A stretch of DNA of 64,000 nt from Variovorax sp. Root473 (GCF_001426505.1 NZ_LMEV01000017.1:106971-170970), one strand, 5' to 3'. Counted from the first letter of the stretch, positions 36,170 to 48,177 are shown. Notes: generated by a model not told the origin, from the letters alone. Numbers and translations are program-made.

Positions 36170-36532
36170 CTAGAACTCCACCGTACAGCTGTCGCCCAGC
36201 GCCTCGCGCCACACGCGCACGCGCGCCAGCGACGCCCGCAAATCCGGCAGCGCTTCCGCGATGAACACGCACAGGTTCTCCAGCGTCGGCGGATGCAGCC
36301 CCGGCACGTCGTCCAGCAGATGGTGGTCGAGCTGTTCGCGCACGTCCTCGAGCCGGCGGCGCAGCAGGCCCAGGTCGATCACCATGCCCGTCACCGGGTC
36401 GCGTTCGCCCGCCAGCCACACCTCCGCGTGGTAGGTGTGGCCGTGAATGCGGCGGCTGCCTTCGACCTCGATCTCGCGTTTGAGCGTGTGGGCGGCGTCG
36501 AAGAAGAAGCGTTGGCTGATGGTGAAGCGCAT
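36170..36532 (-). CDS. queD: 6-carboxytetrahydropterin synthase homologue with Ser at the catalytic Cys position
   Basis: A 120-residue PTPS/QueD-fold protein. Zinc ligands are His15 (FFDAAHTL), His30 and His32 (RRIHGHTYHAEV). E. coli QueD has its catalytic Cys27 four residues before the first His of the HGH motif; here that position is Ser26 (EGSRRIHGH). LDHHLLDDVPGLHPPTLENL supplies the catalytic His/Asp region and the C-terminus retains a Glu. Its neighbour queE uses the QueD product, so the pathway context is right, but the missing Cys means the reaction is uncertain. queE lies 39 bp upstream on the same strand. Confidence 0.8.
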   Translation of the reverse strand: MRFTISQRFFFDAAHTLKREIEVEGSRRIHGHTYHAEVWLAGERDPVTGMVIDLGLLRRRLEDVREQLDHHLLDDVPGLHPPTLENLCVFIAEALPDLRASLARVRVWREALGDSCTVEF

Positions 36533-36571
36533 CGTCTGAAAAAGAAACTCGGAAACAAAAAGGCAGTCGCT

Positions 36572-38974
<2,403 letters not shown>

Positions 38975-39046
38975 GGTTGGCTTTCTCCCTGCGGGCGTCG
39001 GTGGCCGGGCATCCTGAGGGTGATCGAAAGGTGACGAAGGGTGGGC

Positions 39047-40642
39047 TCAGTCGGCCGGTGGCACCAGCACGGTGGGTGCGGTGGGCTCGGCCAGCGAAGG
39101 GTAATCGCGACTGAAATGCAGGCCACGGCTCTCGTGGCGGGCCTGCGCGGAACGCACGATCAGCTCGGCCACCTGCACCAGGTTGCGCAGTTCGAGCAGG
39201 TCGCGCGTGACGTGGAAGTTCGCGTAGAACTCCTGGATCTCGGCCTGCAGCAGCGCGATGCGGTGGCTCGCACGCTCCAGGCGCTTGTTGGTGCGCACGA
39301 TGCCGACGTAGTCCCACATGAAGCGACGCAGCTCGTCCCAGTTGTGGGAGATGACCACGGCTTCGTCGGCGTCGGTGACGCGGCTTTCGTCCCAGGCGGG
39401 CAGCGCGGCGCATTCGCGCGACGGCGCCTGCGCAATGGCGTCGGCCGCGGCGCGCGCGAACACCATGCACTCGACCAGCGAATTGCTGGCCAGCCGGTTG
39501 GCACCGTGCAGGCCGGTGCAGGCGGTTTCGCCGATGGCGTACAGGCCCGGGATGTCGGTGCGACCGGCCAGGTCGCTGAGCACACCGCCGCAGGTGTAGT
39601 GCGCGGCGGGCACCACGGGAATCGGCTCGCGCGTGATGTCGATGCCCAGCTCCAGGCAGCGCGCCAGGATGTTGGGGAAGTGCTCTTTCAGAAACGCGGG
39701 CGGCTGGTGCGAGATGTCGAGGTACACACAGTCCAGGCCGTGCTTCTTCATCTCGAAGTCGATGGCGCGGGCCACCACGTCGCGCGGCGCGAGCTCGGCG
39801 CGCTCGTCGTGCTTCGGCATGAAGCGCGTGCCGTCGGGCAACTTGAGCAGCCCGCCTTCGCCGCGCACCGCCTCGCTGATCAGGAACGACTTGGCATGCG
39901 GGTGGTACAGGCAGGTCGGGTGGAACTGGATGAACTCCAGGTTCGACACCCGGCAGCCCGCGCGCCAGGCGGCGGCAATGCCGTCGCCGGTGGCGGTGTC
40001 GGGATTGGTCGTGTACAGGTACACCTTGCCCGCGCCGCCGGTCGCCAGGATGGTGTGTGGCGCACGGAAGGCCAGCACCTCGTCGGTCTCGTCGTCCAGC
40101 GCGTACAGGCCCTGGCAGGACGGATCGGCCAGCCCGAGCTTGGTGCCGGTGACCAGGTCGACCAGCGTGTGGTGTTCGAACAGCGTGATGTTCGGCGTGC
40201 GGCGCACGCGCTCGATCAGCACCTGCTGCACGGCCGCACCGGTGGCGTCGGTCACGTGCACGATGCGGCGCTGGCTGTGGCCGCCTTCGCGCGTCAGGTG
40301 CAGGCCTCCACCGTTTTCCTTGCCTTCTTCCGAGAAGGGCACGCCGAGTTCGCGCAGCCAGCCGATGGCCTGCGGCGCGCCTTCGACCACGAAGCGCGTG
40401 GCCTCGGGGTCGCACAGGCCGGCGCCGGCCACCAGCGTGTCTTCCACGTGGGCGTCGAAGCTGTCGCCCGCCGCCAGCACGGCCGCGATTCCGCCCTGGG
40501 CCCAGGCGCTGGAGCCGTCGTTCAGCGCGCGCTTGGTGAGCACGGCCACGCGGTGCGTGGGGGCCAGGTGCAGCGCGGCGGACAGGCCTGCGAGGCCGCT
40601 GCCGACAATGAGGACGTCGAAGTCGCGAACGGCGGAAGTCAC
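39047..40642 (-). CDS. nadB: L-aspartate oxidase
   Basis: FAD enzyme oxidising aspartate to iminoaspartate, the substrate of NadA. 531 residues; the FAD-binding motif is VLIVGSGLAGLSAALHLAP near the N-terminus, then SSAWAQGGIAAVLAAGDSF, GGAGKVYLYTTNPDTATGDG and HYTCGGVLSDLAGRT. The start codon is GTG 40642. It completes the aspartate-to-quinolinate route with nadA and nadC but is separated from them by the queuosine and pantothenate genes and points the other way. scpA is 20 bp upstream. Confidence 0.95.
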   Translation of the reverse strand: MTSAVRDFDVLIVGSGLAGLSAALHLAPTHRVAVLTKRALNDGSSAWAQGGIAAVLAAGDSFDAHVEDTLVAGAGLCDPEATRFVVEGAPQAIGWLRELGVPFSEEGKENGGGLHLTREGGHSQRRIVHVTDATGAAVQQVLIERVRRTPNITLFEHHTLVDLVTGTKLGLADPSCQGLYALDDETDEVLAFRAPHTILATGGAGKVYLYTTNPDTATGDGIAAAWRAGCRVSNLEFIQFHPTCLYHPHAKSFLISEAVRGEGGLLKLPDGTRFMPKHDERAELAPRDVVARAIDFEMKKHGLDCVYLDISHQPPAFLKEHFPNILARCLELGIDITREPIPVVPAAHYTCGGVLSDLAGRTDIPGLYAIGETACTGLHGANRLASNSLVECMVFARAAADAIAQAPSRECAALPAWDESRVTDADEAVVISHNWDELRRFMWDYVGIVRTNKRLERASHRIALLQAEIQEFYANFHVTRDLLELRNLVQVAELIVRSAQARHESRGLHFSRDYPSLAEPTAPTVLVPPAD

Positions 40643-40662
40643 AGGCGTGGGAACCGGTTGGG

Positions 40663-41499
40663 TCAGGCCGGCGAGTAGGCCAGCCGGACGTAAATAGGGG
40701 CGAAGGCCTCGGCCTGCGTGATGTCGATCAGCGTCTCCTTCGCGAGCTCGAGCATCGCGATGAAGGTGACGATCAGCACCGGCACGCCGCGCGAGACGTC
40801 GAAGAGCTTCTCGAACTCGACGAAACGCTGGCCCTGCAGGTGACGCAGCACGATGCTCATGTGCTCGCGCACGTTGAGTTCCTCGCGCGAGATCTTGTGG
40901 TGCTGCACGAGCTTGGCGCGCTTCATGATGTCGGCCCAGGCGTCGCGCAACTCGACCACGTCGACGTCGGGAAAGCGCGGCTTGATCGACTGCTCGATGT
41001 AGACCTGGGCCTTCCAGAAGTCGCGCCCGTACGTCGGCAACGCGCTGATGGCGGCGGCCTGCAGCTTGGTCTGCTCGTACTCCATGAGCCGGCGAACCAG
41101 CTCGGCGCGCGGGTCTTCGGCCTCTTCGCCGTCGGCCACCTTCTTGGGCGGCAGCAGCATGCGCGACTTGATCTCGATCAGCATCGCGGCCATCAGCAGG
41201 TACTCGGCCGCGAGCTCGAGGTTGGTCTGGCGGATTTCGTCGACGTAGCTCAGGTACTGCCGCGTGAGCCCCGCCATCGGGATGTCGAGGATGTTGAAGT
41301 TCTGCTTGCGGATCAGGTACAGCAACAGGTCGAGCGGGCCCTCGAAGGCCTCCAGAAAAACCTGCAGCGCCTCGGGCGGGATGTACAGGTCTTTCGGCAT
41401 CGCGAACAGCGGCTCGCCGTAGAGCCGGGCCAGGGCGACCTGGTCGACGACCTCGGGCATGCTGGCCACGATCGTGCCGTTGTCCTCGTCTGCGCTCAT
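40663..41499 (-). CDS. scpA: Segregation and condensation protein A
   Basis: Kleisin subunit that bridges the SMC heads in the condensin complex for chromosome segregation. 278 residues. The N-terminal SMC-binding region has FEGPLDLLLYLIRKQNFNIL and DIPMAGLTRQYLSYVDE; EYLLMAAMLIEIKSRMLLPP follows, and a C-terminal winged-helix part VTFIAMLELAKETLIDITQAE. Start ATG 41499 lacks a clear ribosome site; a mini-palindrome lies ten bases upstream. scpB is not in this window. Confidence 0.92.
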   Translation of the reverse strand: MSADEDNGTIVASMPEVVDQVALARLYGEPLFAMPKDLYIPPEALQVFLEAFEGPLDLLLYLIRKQNFNILDIPMAGLTRQYLSYVDEIRQTNLELAAEYLLMAAMLIEIKSRMLLPPKKVADGEEAEDPRAELVRRLMEYEQTKLQAAAISALPTYGRDFWKAQVYIEQSIKPRFPDVDVVELRDAWADIMKRAKLVQHHKISREELNVREHMSIVLRHLQGQRFVEFEKLFDVSRGVPVLIVTFIAMLELAKETLIDITQAEAFAPIYVRLAYSPA

Positions 41500-41508
41500 G
41501 AGGCGGCT

Positions 41509-41525
41509 GCTATCAACTTAATAGC
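41509..41525 (-). repeat. 17-bp mini-palindrome, copy C
   Basis: GCTATTAAGTTGATAGC on the minus strand, ending ten bases before the scpA ATG. Same length and same GATAGC end as copies A and B. In the scpA transcript it would be a small hairpin in the leader. Confidence 0.6.
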
Positions 41526-41567
41526 TGTGCGCGCAGGCTGGGCGGCGGGATGCCGGGTGGGCACCAT

Positions 41568-41774
41568 TCACTTGGGTTGGGTCTGGTAGACGTACGGCTG
41601 CATCGGCACGCGCGCTTCGCTGTACTCCTCGAGCAGGCTGCGGTCGAGGTGCTTGTCCCACAGCAGGGCGCGGCCGGCGCGCTGTTCGGCTTCCAGCGTC
41701 GGCTTCTTTTCCTTCATCTCCTCGATGAAGTTCGTGATCTCGGAGGTGTAGTGGGGGCGACGGAAGATAGACAT
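41568..41774 (-). CDS. DUF3460 small protein
   Basis: A 68-residue soluble protein, MSIFRRPHYTSEITNFIEEM at the start, then KKPTLEAEQRAGRALLWDK and a C-terminus VPMQPYVYQTQPK. This is the pattern of DUF3460, common beside scpA and panC genes in betaproteobacteria. Function unknown. The start at 41774 matches the family; it overlaps nothing. It lies 68 bp upstream of scpA with a mini-palindrome between. Confidence 0.82.
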   Translation of the reverse strand: MSIFRRPHYTSEITNFIEEMKEKKPTLEAEQRAGRALLWDKHLDRSLLEEYSEARVPMQPYVYQTQPK

Positions 41775-41813
41775 AGACTGGACCTTTATCGCTCGAATTT
41801 TACCGGGGACCGC

Positions 41814-42317
41814 ATGCAACGAATCCAGAAGGCCCGGATCGGCCTCATGACAGGACTGCTGGCAGCACTCATCGGGCTCGCGGGCTGCGATCCGCAGCGC
41901 ATCAGCGAGCTCGAAGAAGGCGTCTCGACCGAGGCCGACGTGCGCGCGCGCTTCGGCGAGCCCGAGAACGTCTGGGACGTGCCCAATGGCCGCGTGCTGG
42001 AGTTCAACCGCCAGCCGCAGGGCCAGAAGAACTACATGATCACCATCGGCGCGGACGGCAAGATGAGTGCGCTGCGCCAGGTGCTCACGCCCGAGAACTT
42101 CGCCAAGGTGCAGCCCGGCATGATGATGGAAGACCTGCGCAAGCTGCTGGGCAAGCCCGCCAAGGTCACGCCCTATGCGCTCAAGCGCGAGACCGAATGG
42201 GAATGGCGCTGGGTGCAGCCGCCCAGTTCGGCGATGGTCTTCACCGCCACGCTGAACGACGATCAGCGCGTGGTGCGCAGCGGGTCGTCGCCCGACCGGG
42301 GCACCGAGGCGCCCTGA
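41814..42317 (+). CDS. BamE/SmpA-like lipoprotein
   Basis: A 167-residue exported protein with lipobox LAGC (GLAGCDPQRISELEEGVS). Two short repeats of a BamE-like pattern are seen: LEEGVSTEADVRARFGEPENVW and VQPGMMMEDLRKLLGKPAKV (20 and fewer residues each shown in part). BamE is part of the outer-membrane protein assembly machine; this protein has two such units, so it may be a relative rather than BamE itself. ATG 41814 is 39 bp from the divergent DUF3460 start. The SulP gene converges on it. Confidence 0.78.
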   Translation: MQRIQKARIGLMTGLLAALIGLAGCDPQRISELEEGVSTEADVRARFGEPENVWDVPNGRVLEFNRQPQGQKNYMITIGADGKMSALRQVLTPENFAKVQPGMMMEDLRKLLGKPAKVTPYALKRETEWEWRWVQPPSSAMVFTATLNDDQRVVRSGSSPDRGTEAP

Positions 42318-42320
42318 CAG

Positions 42321-44000
42321 CTACGCGCCGTGCGACGCGCCGGGCTGGCCCGTCGTCAGCTCTTCGGCAAAACCCGAACGCTCCAGCACCTCCAGCGGCT
42401 GCGGTTGCAGCGACTCGATGCGCAGCAAGCCGTCGCGCGCCAGCACCGCACGGTGCAACTGCCGCAGCGCATCGACACCGGTGGCATCGATGTAGATCAG
42501 GTGCGTGGCGTCGAGCACCACCGTCATGCCGCGCGGCGCGCGCTCCGCGGCGTTCACTGCTTCGTCGAGCTTGGCCGCCGCCCCGAAGAACATCGCGCCG
42601 TACAACCGGTAGGTGAGCACCGGCGGCTGCAGCGTCACGAGTTCGACGCTGAACAGCCCGCTCATGCGCCGGATGAAGAGCGCGCACGCCAGCACGATGC
42701 CCACCTGCACCGCCACCGTGAGGTCGAACACCACGGTGAGGAAGAAGGTGCCGAGCATCAGCAGCCGGTAGTGGCGGCTGAAGTGGCGCAGCTGGCCGGG
42801 CGTGAACTCGCGCCATTCGCCCATGTTCAGCCCGACGAACACCAGGATGCCCGCCAGCACCGCGAGCGGCACGTGGCGCGCCAGCGGCGCCGCCAGCAGC
42901 ACCACGAGCAGCAGCATGAGCGCATGCACGATGCCCGCGACGGGCGAGCTGCCGCCGGAGCGGATGTTGGTCACGGTGCGCGCGATGGTGCCCGTGGCCG
43001 GCATGCCGCCGAAGAAGGGCGTGACGATGTTCGCGATGCCCTGCGCCATCAGCTCCTGGTTGGGGTCATGGCGCGGCTGGCCGCTGACCTGGTCGGCCAC
43101 GCGCGCGCACAGCAGCGACTCGATGGCGCCGAGCAGCGCGATGGTCAGCGTCGGCGTCACCAGCTGCTTGACGGTCTCCCACGAGAAGTCGGGCAGCGCG
43201 AAGGCCGGCACGCCCTCGGGAATGCCGCCGAAGCGTGTGCCGATGGTCTCCACCGGCAGCGCGAAGCCCCATGACACCAGCGTGAGCGACACCAGCGCGA
43301 CGATCGGCCCCGGGATGCGCCCGACGATCTGCACCGGGCGCGTCTGCACCCACCGGCCACCCACGCGCTGCACCGCACGTGCCAGCGCCGAGTCGCCGCG
43401 AAACAGCTGCGACCACGCCAGCAGCCCGAGCACGCAGGCCAGCCCGAGCGCGAAGGCGTACGGGTTGAAGGTGTCCAGCCGCAGCGCCATCGCGTGCAGC
43501 TGCGAGAACACGTCGGCCGGCATGCGCTCCACCGTCAGGCCGAGCAGGTCCTTGAGCTGCGACAGCAGGATCAGCACCGCGATGCCGTTGGTGAAGCCCA
43601 CCACGATCGACAGCGGCACGAAGCGCACCAGCCGCCCGAGCCCGAACAGCCCCGCCATGAACAGCAGCACGCCCGCGCAGGCCGTGGCGATCAGCAGGTT
43701 GGCCACGCCGTAGCGCTCGACGATGCCGTAGACGATCACGATGAACGCGCCCGCCGGCCCGCCGATCTGCACAGCCGAGCCGCCCAGGAAGGAGATCAGG
43801 AAGCCCGCGATGATCGCCGTCCAGATGCCGGCTTCGGGCTTGAGCCCCGAGGCGATGGCGAAGGCCATGGCCAGCGGCAGCGCCACGATGCCCACCGTGG
43901 CGCCCGCGCCCAGGTCCCTGAGGAACCGCCCCCGGTCGTAGCCCGCCATCGTGTCCAGCAGGCGAGGGCGAAAGCGGGTGAGTTTCAGCGGCGACGACAT
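42321..44000 (-). CDS. SulP family inorganic anion transporter with STAS domain
   Basis: A 559-residue membrane protein with about 12-14 helices and a C-terminal STAS domain (about 440-545, YGAMFFGAAAKLDEAV and LDATHLIYIDATGVDALRQL). The N-terminal part has GIVALPLAMAFAIASGLKPEAG and GGSAVQIGGPAGAFIVIVYG, and the signature GMPATGTIARTVTNIRSGG follows. SulP members carry sulfate, bicarbonate or dicarboxylates by proton or sodium symport; the ion cannot be fixed. Divergent from hoxX across 133 bp. Confidence 0.92.
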   Translation of the reverse strand: MSSPLKLTRFRPRLLDTMAGYDRGRFLRDLGAGATVGIVALPLAMAFAIASGLKPEAGIWTAIIAGFLISFLGGSAVQIGGPAGAFIVIVYGIVERYGVANLLIATACAGVLLFMAGLFGLGRLVRFVPLSIVVGFTNGIAVLILLSQLKDLLGLTVERMPADVFSQLHAMALRLDTFNPYAFALGLACVLGLLAWSQLFRGDSALARAVQRVGGRWVQTRPVQIVGRIPGPIVALVSLTLVSWGFALPVETIGTRFGGIPEGVPAFALPDFSWETVKQLVTPTLTIALLGAIESLLCARVADQVSGQPRHDPNQELMAQGIANIVTPFFGGMPATGTIARTVTNIRSGGSSPVAGIVHALMLLLVVLLAAPLARHVPLAVLAGILVFVGLNMGEWREFTPGQLRHFSRHYRLLMLGTFFLTVVFDLTVAVQVGIVLACALFIRRMSGLFSVELVTLQPPVLTYRLYGAMFFGAAAKLDEAVNAAERAPRGMTVVLDATHLIYIDATGVDALRQLHRAVLARDGLLRIESLQPQPLEVLERSGFAEELTTGQPGASHGA

Positions 44001-44133
44001 GTGCGGTCATTGTGGCCCGGCCGTCGCGGCGGCCCCGCGATTTCCCGGTGTGAGTACTTTCAGTCAGCTTATCGGCAGCGAGGCTGGAAGATACATTTTT
44101 GACGTTTTGAAACAAACATCAATGAGGTCGTCC

Positions 44134-45846
44134 ATGCACATCCTGCTCGTCGCGAGCGCGTTCAACAGTCTCACGCAGCGCGTGCTGGCCGAGCTCCAGG
44201 ACCGGGGCCACACCGCAGGCATCGTGCTGGCGCTCGGCGACGACCAGGCTTTGCGCGAAGCGGTGCGCCAGCACGCGCCCGCGCTCGTCGTCGCGCCGAT
44301 GCTGACCACCGCGATTCCCGAGGATGTCTGGCGCGCCCACACCTGCCTGATCGTGCACCCTGGCCCGCCCGGCGACCGGGGCCCGTCCTCGCTCGACCGT
44401 ACGCTGCAGGACGGCGTCGACAGCTGGGGCGTCACCGTGCTCGAAGCCGTGGCCGACATGGACGCGGGCGACGTCTGGGCGTGGTCGCCGCTGAGGGTGC
44501 CGCCGAAAGCGGGCAAGAGCGACCTGTACCGCGGCGAGGTGGCCGATGCCGCCGTCGACGCCGTGCTGCTGGCCGTCGAGCGCTTCGCCTCGGGCACGTA
44601 CAAGCCGAAGCGGCAGAAGGCGGCCGACCTCGCTGCCGGCTGGCGGCCCTTCATGAAACAGGCCGAGCGCCGCATCGACTGGGCCACGCAGACCACCGAA
44701 TCGGTGCTGCGGCACCTGCGCGCGGCCGACTCGCAGCCCGGCGTGCTTGACGAGTTGCTCGGCGCATCGTGGTTCCTGCACGGCGGCCATGCCGAAGATG
44801 AACTGCGCGGCACGCCCGGCGAGTTGATCGCCACCCGCACCGGCGCGGTCTGCCGAGCCACCGTGGATGGCGCGGTCTGGCTCACCCAGCTGCGGCCCTG
44901 GCGCGAGCCGGGCTCCGGCCTGCCGAGCTACAAGCTGCCGGCTGTCGAAGCGCTGGGTGCGCGGCTGCCCGCGGGCTTGCCTGAGGTGCCCGCGCCGCTC
45001 GAGCTGCCCGCCGGCCGCCGCACCTGGACCGACATGCGCTACAGCGAATACGGCCCTGTCGGCGTGCTGAACTTCTCGTTCGCGGGCGGGGCCATGAGCA
45101 CTGCGCAATGCCGGCGCCTGCTGGCTGCCTACCGCTTCGCCTGCACGCGCCCGACATCGGTGCTGGTGCTCGGCGGGCTGCGCGACTTCTTCTCCAACGG
45201 CATCCACCTGAACGTGATCGAGGCCGCGGCCGACCCGGCCGGGGAATCATGGGCCAACATCCACGCGATGAACGACCTGGTCGAGGCCGTGCTCACCACC
45301 ACCGACCGCCTGACGGTGGCTGCGCTGGGCGGCAATGCCGCGGCCGGCGGCGTGATGCTCGCGCTCGCGGCCGACGAGGTGTGGTGCCGCGACGGCGTGG
45401 TGCTCAACCCGCACTACACGCTCATGGGACTGCACGGCTCCGAGTACTGGACCTACAGCCTGCCGCGCCGAGTGGGCGCCCCCGAGGCCCTGCGGCTCAC
45501 GCAGTCCGCGCTGCCCGTGAGTGCGAAACGCGCGGTGGCGCTGGGCCTGGCGCAGCGCGTACTGCAGGCCGCACCAGAAGAGCTGGGTGACGAGGTCGGC
45601 CGGCTGGCCGCGCAACTGGCGGCATCGCCCGACCTGGCTGCGCGCCTTGTGCAGAAGCAGGCGGCGCGCGCCCGCGACGAAGCGGCCAAGCCGCTGCAGG
45701 CCTATCGCGACGAGGAGCTGGCGCACATGCGGCGCAATTTCTTCGATCCGGCCGAGCCGCACGCGGCGCTGCGCTCGGCCTTCGTGCGCAAGGAGAAGGC
45801 GCAGCACACGCCTGCGCACCTCGCGGCGCTCGGCTTGCCGCGCTGA
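44134..45846 (+). CDS. hoxX: Hydrogenase maturation protein HoxX/HypX (CO ligand synthesis)
   Basis: A 570-residue two-domain enzyme. The N-terminal half is formyltransferase-like (CLIVHPGPPGDRGPSSLDRT, about 75-95; DAGDVWAWSPL); the C-terminal half (about 305-570) is a crotonase/enoyl-CoA hydratase fold (FFSNGIHLNVIE; LGGNAAAGGVMLALAADEVW). HypX in aerobic hydrogenase bacteria converts formyl groups from N10-formyl-THF to the CO ligand of [NiFe] hydrogenase. GAGG before ATG 44134 supports this start over ATG 44122. No hydrogenase, hypA-F or other hox gene is seen within this window, so its partner genes must lie elsewhere or be lost. Confidence 0.9.
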   Translation: MHILLVASAFNSLTQRVLAELQDRGHTAGIVLALGDDQALREAVRQHAPALVVAPMLTTAIPEDVWRAHTCLIVHPGPPGDRGPSSLDRTLQDGVDSWGVTVLEAVADMDAGDVWAWSPLRVPPKAGKSDLYRGEVADAAVDAVLLAVERFASGTYKPKRQKAADLAAGWRPFMKQAERRIDWATQTTESVLRHLRAADSQPGVLDELLGASWFLHGGHAEDELRGTPGELIATRTGAVCRATVDGAVWLTQLRPWREPGSGLPSYKLPAVEALGARLPAGLPEVPAPLELPAGRRTWTDMRYSEYGPVGVLNFSFAGGAMSTAQCRRLLAAYRFACTRPTSVLVLGGLRDFFSNGIHLNVIEAAADPAGESWANIHAMNDLVEAVLTTTDRLTVAALGGNAAAGGVMLALAADEVWCRDGVVLNPHYTLMGLHGSEYWTYSLPRRVGAPEALRLTQSALPVSAKRAVALGLAQRVLQAAPEELGDEVGRLAAQLAASPDLAARLVQKQAARARDEAAKPLQAYRDEELAHMRRNFFDPAEPHAALRSAFVRKEKAQHTPAHLAALGLPR

Positions 45847-45853
45847 ACGGCTG

Positions 45854-46060
45854 TCAGTCCTCGCTGTCGGGGATCACCGCGTCGGCCGCGGCGCCCACGG
45901 CCTTGCCCGTGATGCGTGCGGTGCCGATGGCGGCATCGGCGGCCAGGCCGACCGCGCCGGCGCCCACGCTCACGGCGGTGCTCGCGACGCTGACCACCGC
46001 GCAGCCGCCCAGCGCAGCGAGAAGTGACGACAGCACAAGAGCGCGCAGCAGCAACGGCAT
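45854..46060 (-). CDS. Small lipoprotein of unknown function
   Basis: A 68-residue exported peptide: a hydrophobic signal (LLLRALVLSSLLAALGGC) ending at lipobox Cys20, then an Ala/Val/Gly-rich body (VVSVASTAVSVGAGAVGLAA) and an acidic end (VIPDSED). Family unnamed; similar short Ala-rich lipoproteins occur next to many genes. AGGAG stands about nine bases before ATG 46060. It lies 17 bp after the metG stop on the same strand and converges on hoxX. Confidence 0.7.
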   Translation of the reverse strand: MPLLLRALVLSSLLAALGGCAVVSVASTAVSVGAGAVGLAADAAIGTARITGKAVGAAADAVIPDSED

Positions 46061-46077
46061 GGTGTGATCTCCTGGTT

Positions 46078-48177
46078 TCAGCGAACCCGCATGCCCGGCG
46101 TCGCGCCCGGCCAGGGTTCCAGCACGTGAATGCCCGGATGGGCCTTTTCGTCGCCGTGGCTCGCGGCCAGCACCATGCCTTCGCTGATGCCGAACTTCAT
46201 CTTGCGCGGCGCGAGGTTGGCGACCAGCACCGTGAGCTTGCCCACGAGCTGCTCGGGCTGGTAGGCCGAGGCGATGCCGCTGAACACGTTGCGCGTCTTT
46301 CCCTCGCCCGCGTCGAGCGTCAGGCGCAGCAGCTTGGTCGAGCCCTCGACCTTCTCGCAGGCCACGATCTTCGCGATGCGCAGGTCGATCTTCACGAAGT
46401 CGTCGATGGTGATGGTCGGCGCGATGGCTTCGCCGCCCGGCAGGTCCTGCGCTTGCACGGCGACGGGCGCAGCGGCTGCTGCGGCTTCGGGCACGTCGAA
46501 CAGCTTGTCGACCTGCTTGGGGTCGGCGCGCTGCATCAGGTGCTTGTAGTCGCCGATGGCGTGGCCGGCCGGCAGGGCCTGGGCGGCGTCGGCCCAGGTC
46601 AGCGGCGAAATCTTCAGGAAGGCCTCGACGTTCACGGCCAGCGCCGGCAGCACGGGTTTCAGGTACAGCGTGAGCAGGCGGAAGGCCTCGATGCACACCG
46701 TGCACACGTCGTGCAGGCGCGTCTCGGCGCCTTCCTTCCTGGCCAGTTCCCAGGGCTTGTTCTGGTCGACGTACTCGTTCACCTTGTCGGCCAGCGCCAT
46801 CACCTCGCGCAGCGCGCGGGCGTAGTCGCGGCCGTCGTACAGCGACTGCACCTGCGTCGCCGCGGCGCGCAGCGTCGACAGCAGCGCTTCGCCGTCGGCC
46901 GACACCGCGCCCAGCTGGCCGCCGAAGCGCTTGCCGATGAAGCCGGCTGCGCGGCTGGCGATGTTGATGTACTTGCCCACGAGGTCGCTGTTCACGCGCG
47001 CCACGAAGTCGTCGGGGTTGAAGTCGATGTCCTCGTTGCGGCCGTTGAGCTTGGCCGCGATGTAGTAGCGCAGCCATTCCGGGTCGAGCCCGATCGACAG
47101 GTACTTGAGCGGGTCGATGCCGGTGCCGCGGCTCTTGCTCATTTTTTCGCCGCTCACCGTCAGGTGGCCGTGCACGTACACGGCGTTGGGCGCCTTGCGG
47201 CCGCTGAAATGCAGCATCGCGGGCCAGAACAGCGTGTGGAAGGTGATGATGTCCTTGCCGATGAAGTGCACCTGCTCCAGCTCGGGGTCGGCCATGTACT
47301 CGGTGTACGAGATGCCGTCGCCGCCCAACTCGATGCAGCGCTTGTCCAGCAGGTTCTTCAGCGAGGCCAGGTAGCCCACGGGCGCGTCGAGCCACACATA
47401 GAAGTACTTGCCCGGCGCGTCGGGGATTTCGATGCCGAAGTAGGGCGCGTCGCGGCTGATGTCCCAGTCGCCCAGGCCGCCCTTGCCTTCGTCGTCCTTG
47501 TAGAGCCACTCGCGGATCTTGTTCTGCACCTCGGGCTGCACGTGGCCGGGGGCGGCGGTCCATTCCTTCAGGTAGGCCTCGCAGCGCGGGTCCGACAGCT
47601 TGAAGAAGAAATGCTCCGAGCTGCGCAGCTCGGGCTTGGCGCCCGACAGCGCCGAGTAGGGGTTGATCAGCTCGGTGGGCGCGTACACGGCGCCGCACAC
47701 CTCGCAGTTGTCGCCGTACTGGTCCTTCGCGTGGCAGTTGGGGCATTCGCCCTTGATGAAGCGGTCGGCCAGGAACATGCCCTTTTCGGGGTCGTAGAAC
47801 TGCTCGACGCTCTTGGTTTCGATGAGGCCGTTCTTGCGCAGGTCGCGATAGATGTCCTGCGCGAGCTGGTGGTTCTCGGGCGCATCGGTCGAGTGCCAGT
47901 TGTCGAACGAGATGTAGTAGCCGTCGAGGTACGGCTTGCGGCCGGCCGCGATTTCGGCCACGAAGGCCTGCGGCGTCACGCCGGCCTTGTCGGCCGCGAT
48001 GGTGATGGCCGCGCCGTGCGCGTCGTCGGCGCACACGAAGTTGACGTCGGCGCCATTCATTCGCTGGTTCCGCACCCAGATGTCGGCCTGGATGTATTCC
48101 ATCATGTGGCCGATGTGGAACTTGCCGTTGGCATACGGCAGGGCGGTGGTGACGAAGAGCTTGCGCGGGGCGGACAT
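46078..48177 (-). CDS. metG: Methionyl-tRNA synthetase
   Basis: Charges tRNA-Met for initiation and elongation. 699 residues. The start [20 protein letters not shown] leads to the HIGH motif (HIGHMMEY); zinc-binding Cys pairs are in [18 protein letters not shown]; the KMSKS motif is [10 protein letters not shown]; a C-terminal EMAP-like dimerisation and tRNA-binding domain (about 590-699) ends the protein. Two Ala-rich inserts precede that domain. It is divergent from the isocitrate dehydrogenase gene (182 bp). Confidence 0.97.
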   Translation of the reverse strand: MSAPRKLFVTTALPYANGKFHIGHMMEYIQADIWVRNQRMNGADVNFVCADDAHGAAITIAADKAGVTPQAFVAEIAAGRKPYLDGYYISFDNWHSTDAPENHQLAQDIYRDLRKNGLIETKSVEQFYDPEKGMFLADRFIKGECPNCHAKDQYGDNCEVCGAVYAPTELINPYSALSGAKPELRSSEHFFFKLSDPRCEAYLKEWTAAPGHVQPEVQNKIREWLYKDDEGKGGLGDWDISRDAPYFGIEIPDAPGKYFYVWLDAPVGYLASLKNLLDKRCIELGGDGISYTEYMADPELEQVHFIGKDIITFHTLFWPAMLHFSGRKAPNAVYVHGHLTVSGEKMSKSRGTGIDPLKYLSIGLDPEWLRYYIAAKLNGRNEDIDFNPDDFVARVNSDLVGKYINIASRAAGFIGKRFGGQLGAVSADGEALLSTLRAAATQVQSLYDGRDYARALREVMALADKVNEYVDQNKPWELARKEGAETRLHDVCTVCIEAFRLLTLYLKPVLPALAVNVEAFLKISPLTWADAAQALPAGHAIGDYKHLMQRADPKQVDKLFDVPEAAAAAAPVAVQAQDLPGGEAIAPTITIDDFVKIDLRIAKIVACEKVEGSTKLLRLTLDAGEGKTRNVFSGIASAYQPEQLVGKLTVLVANLAPRKMKFGISEGMVLAASHGDEKAHPGIHVLEPWPGATPGMRVR

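Noticed and set aside
44099-44127. TTGACG as the -35 box of a hoxX promoter
   Set aside because: No acceptable -10 hexamer is found at 16-18 bp.
42321-45846. A hydrogenase or sulfate-assimilation operon around hoxX and the SulP gene
   Set aside because: The two genes diverge and no other gene of either pathway is adjacent.
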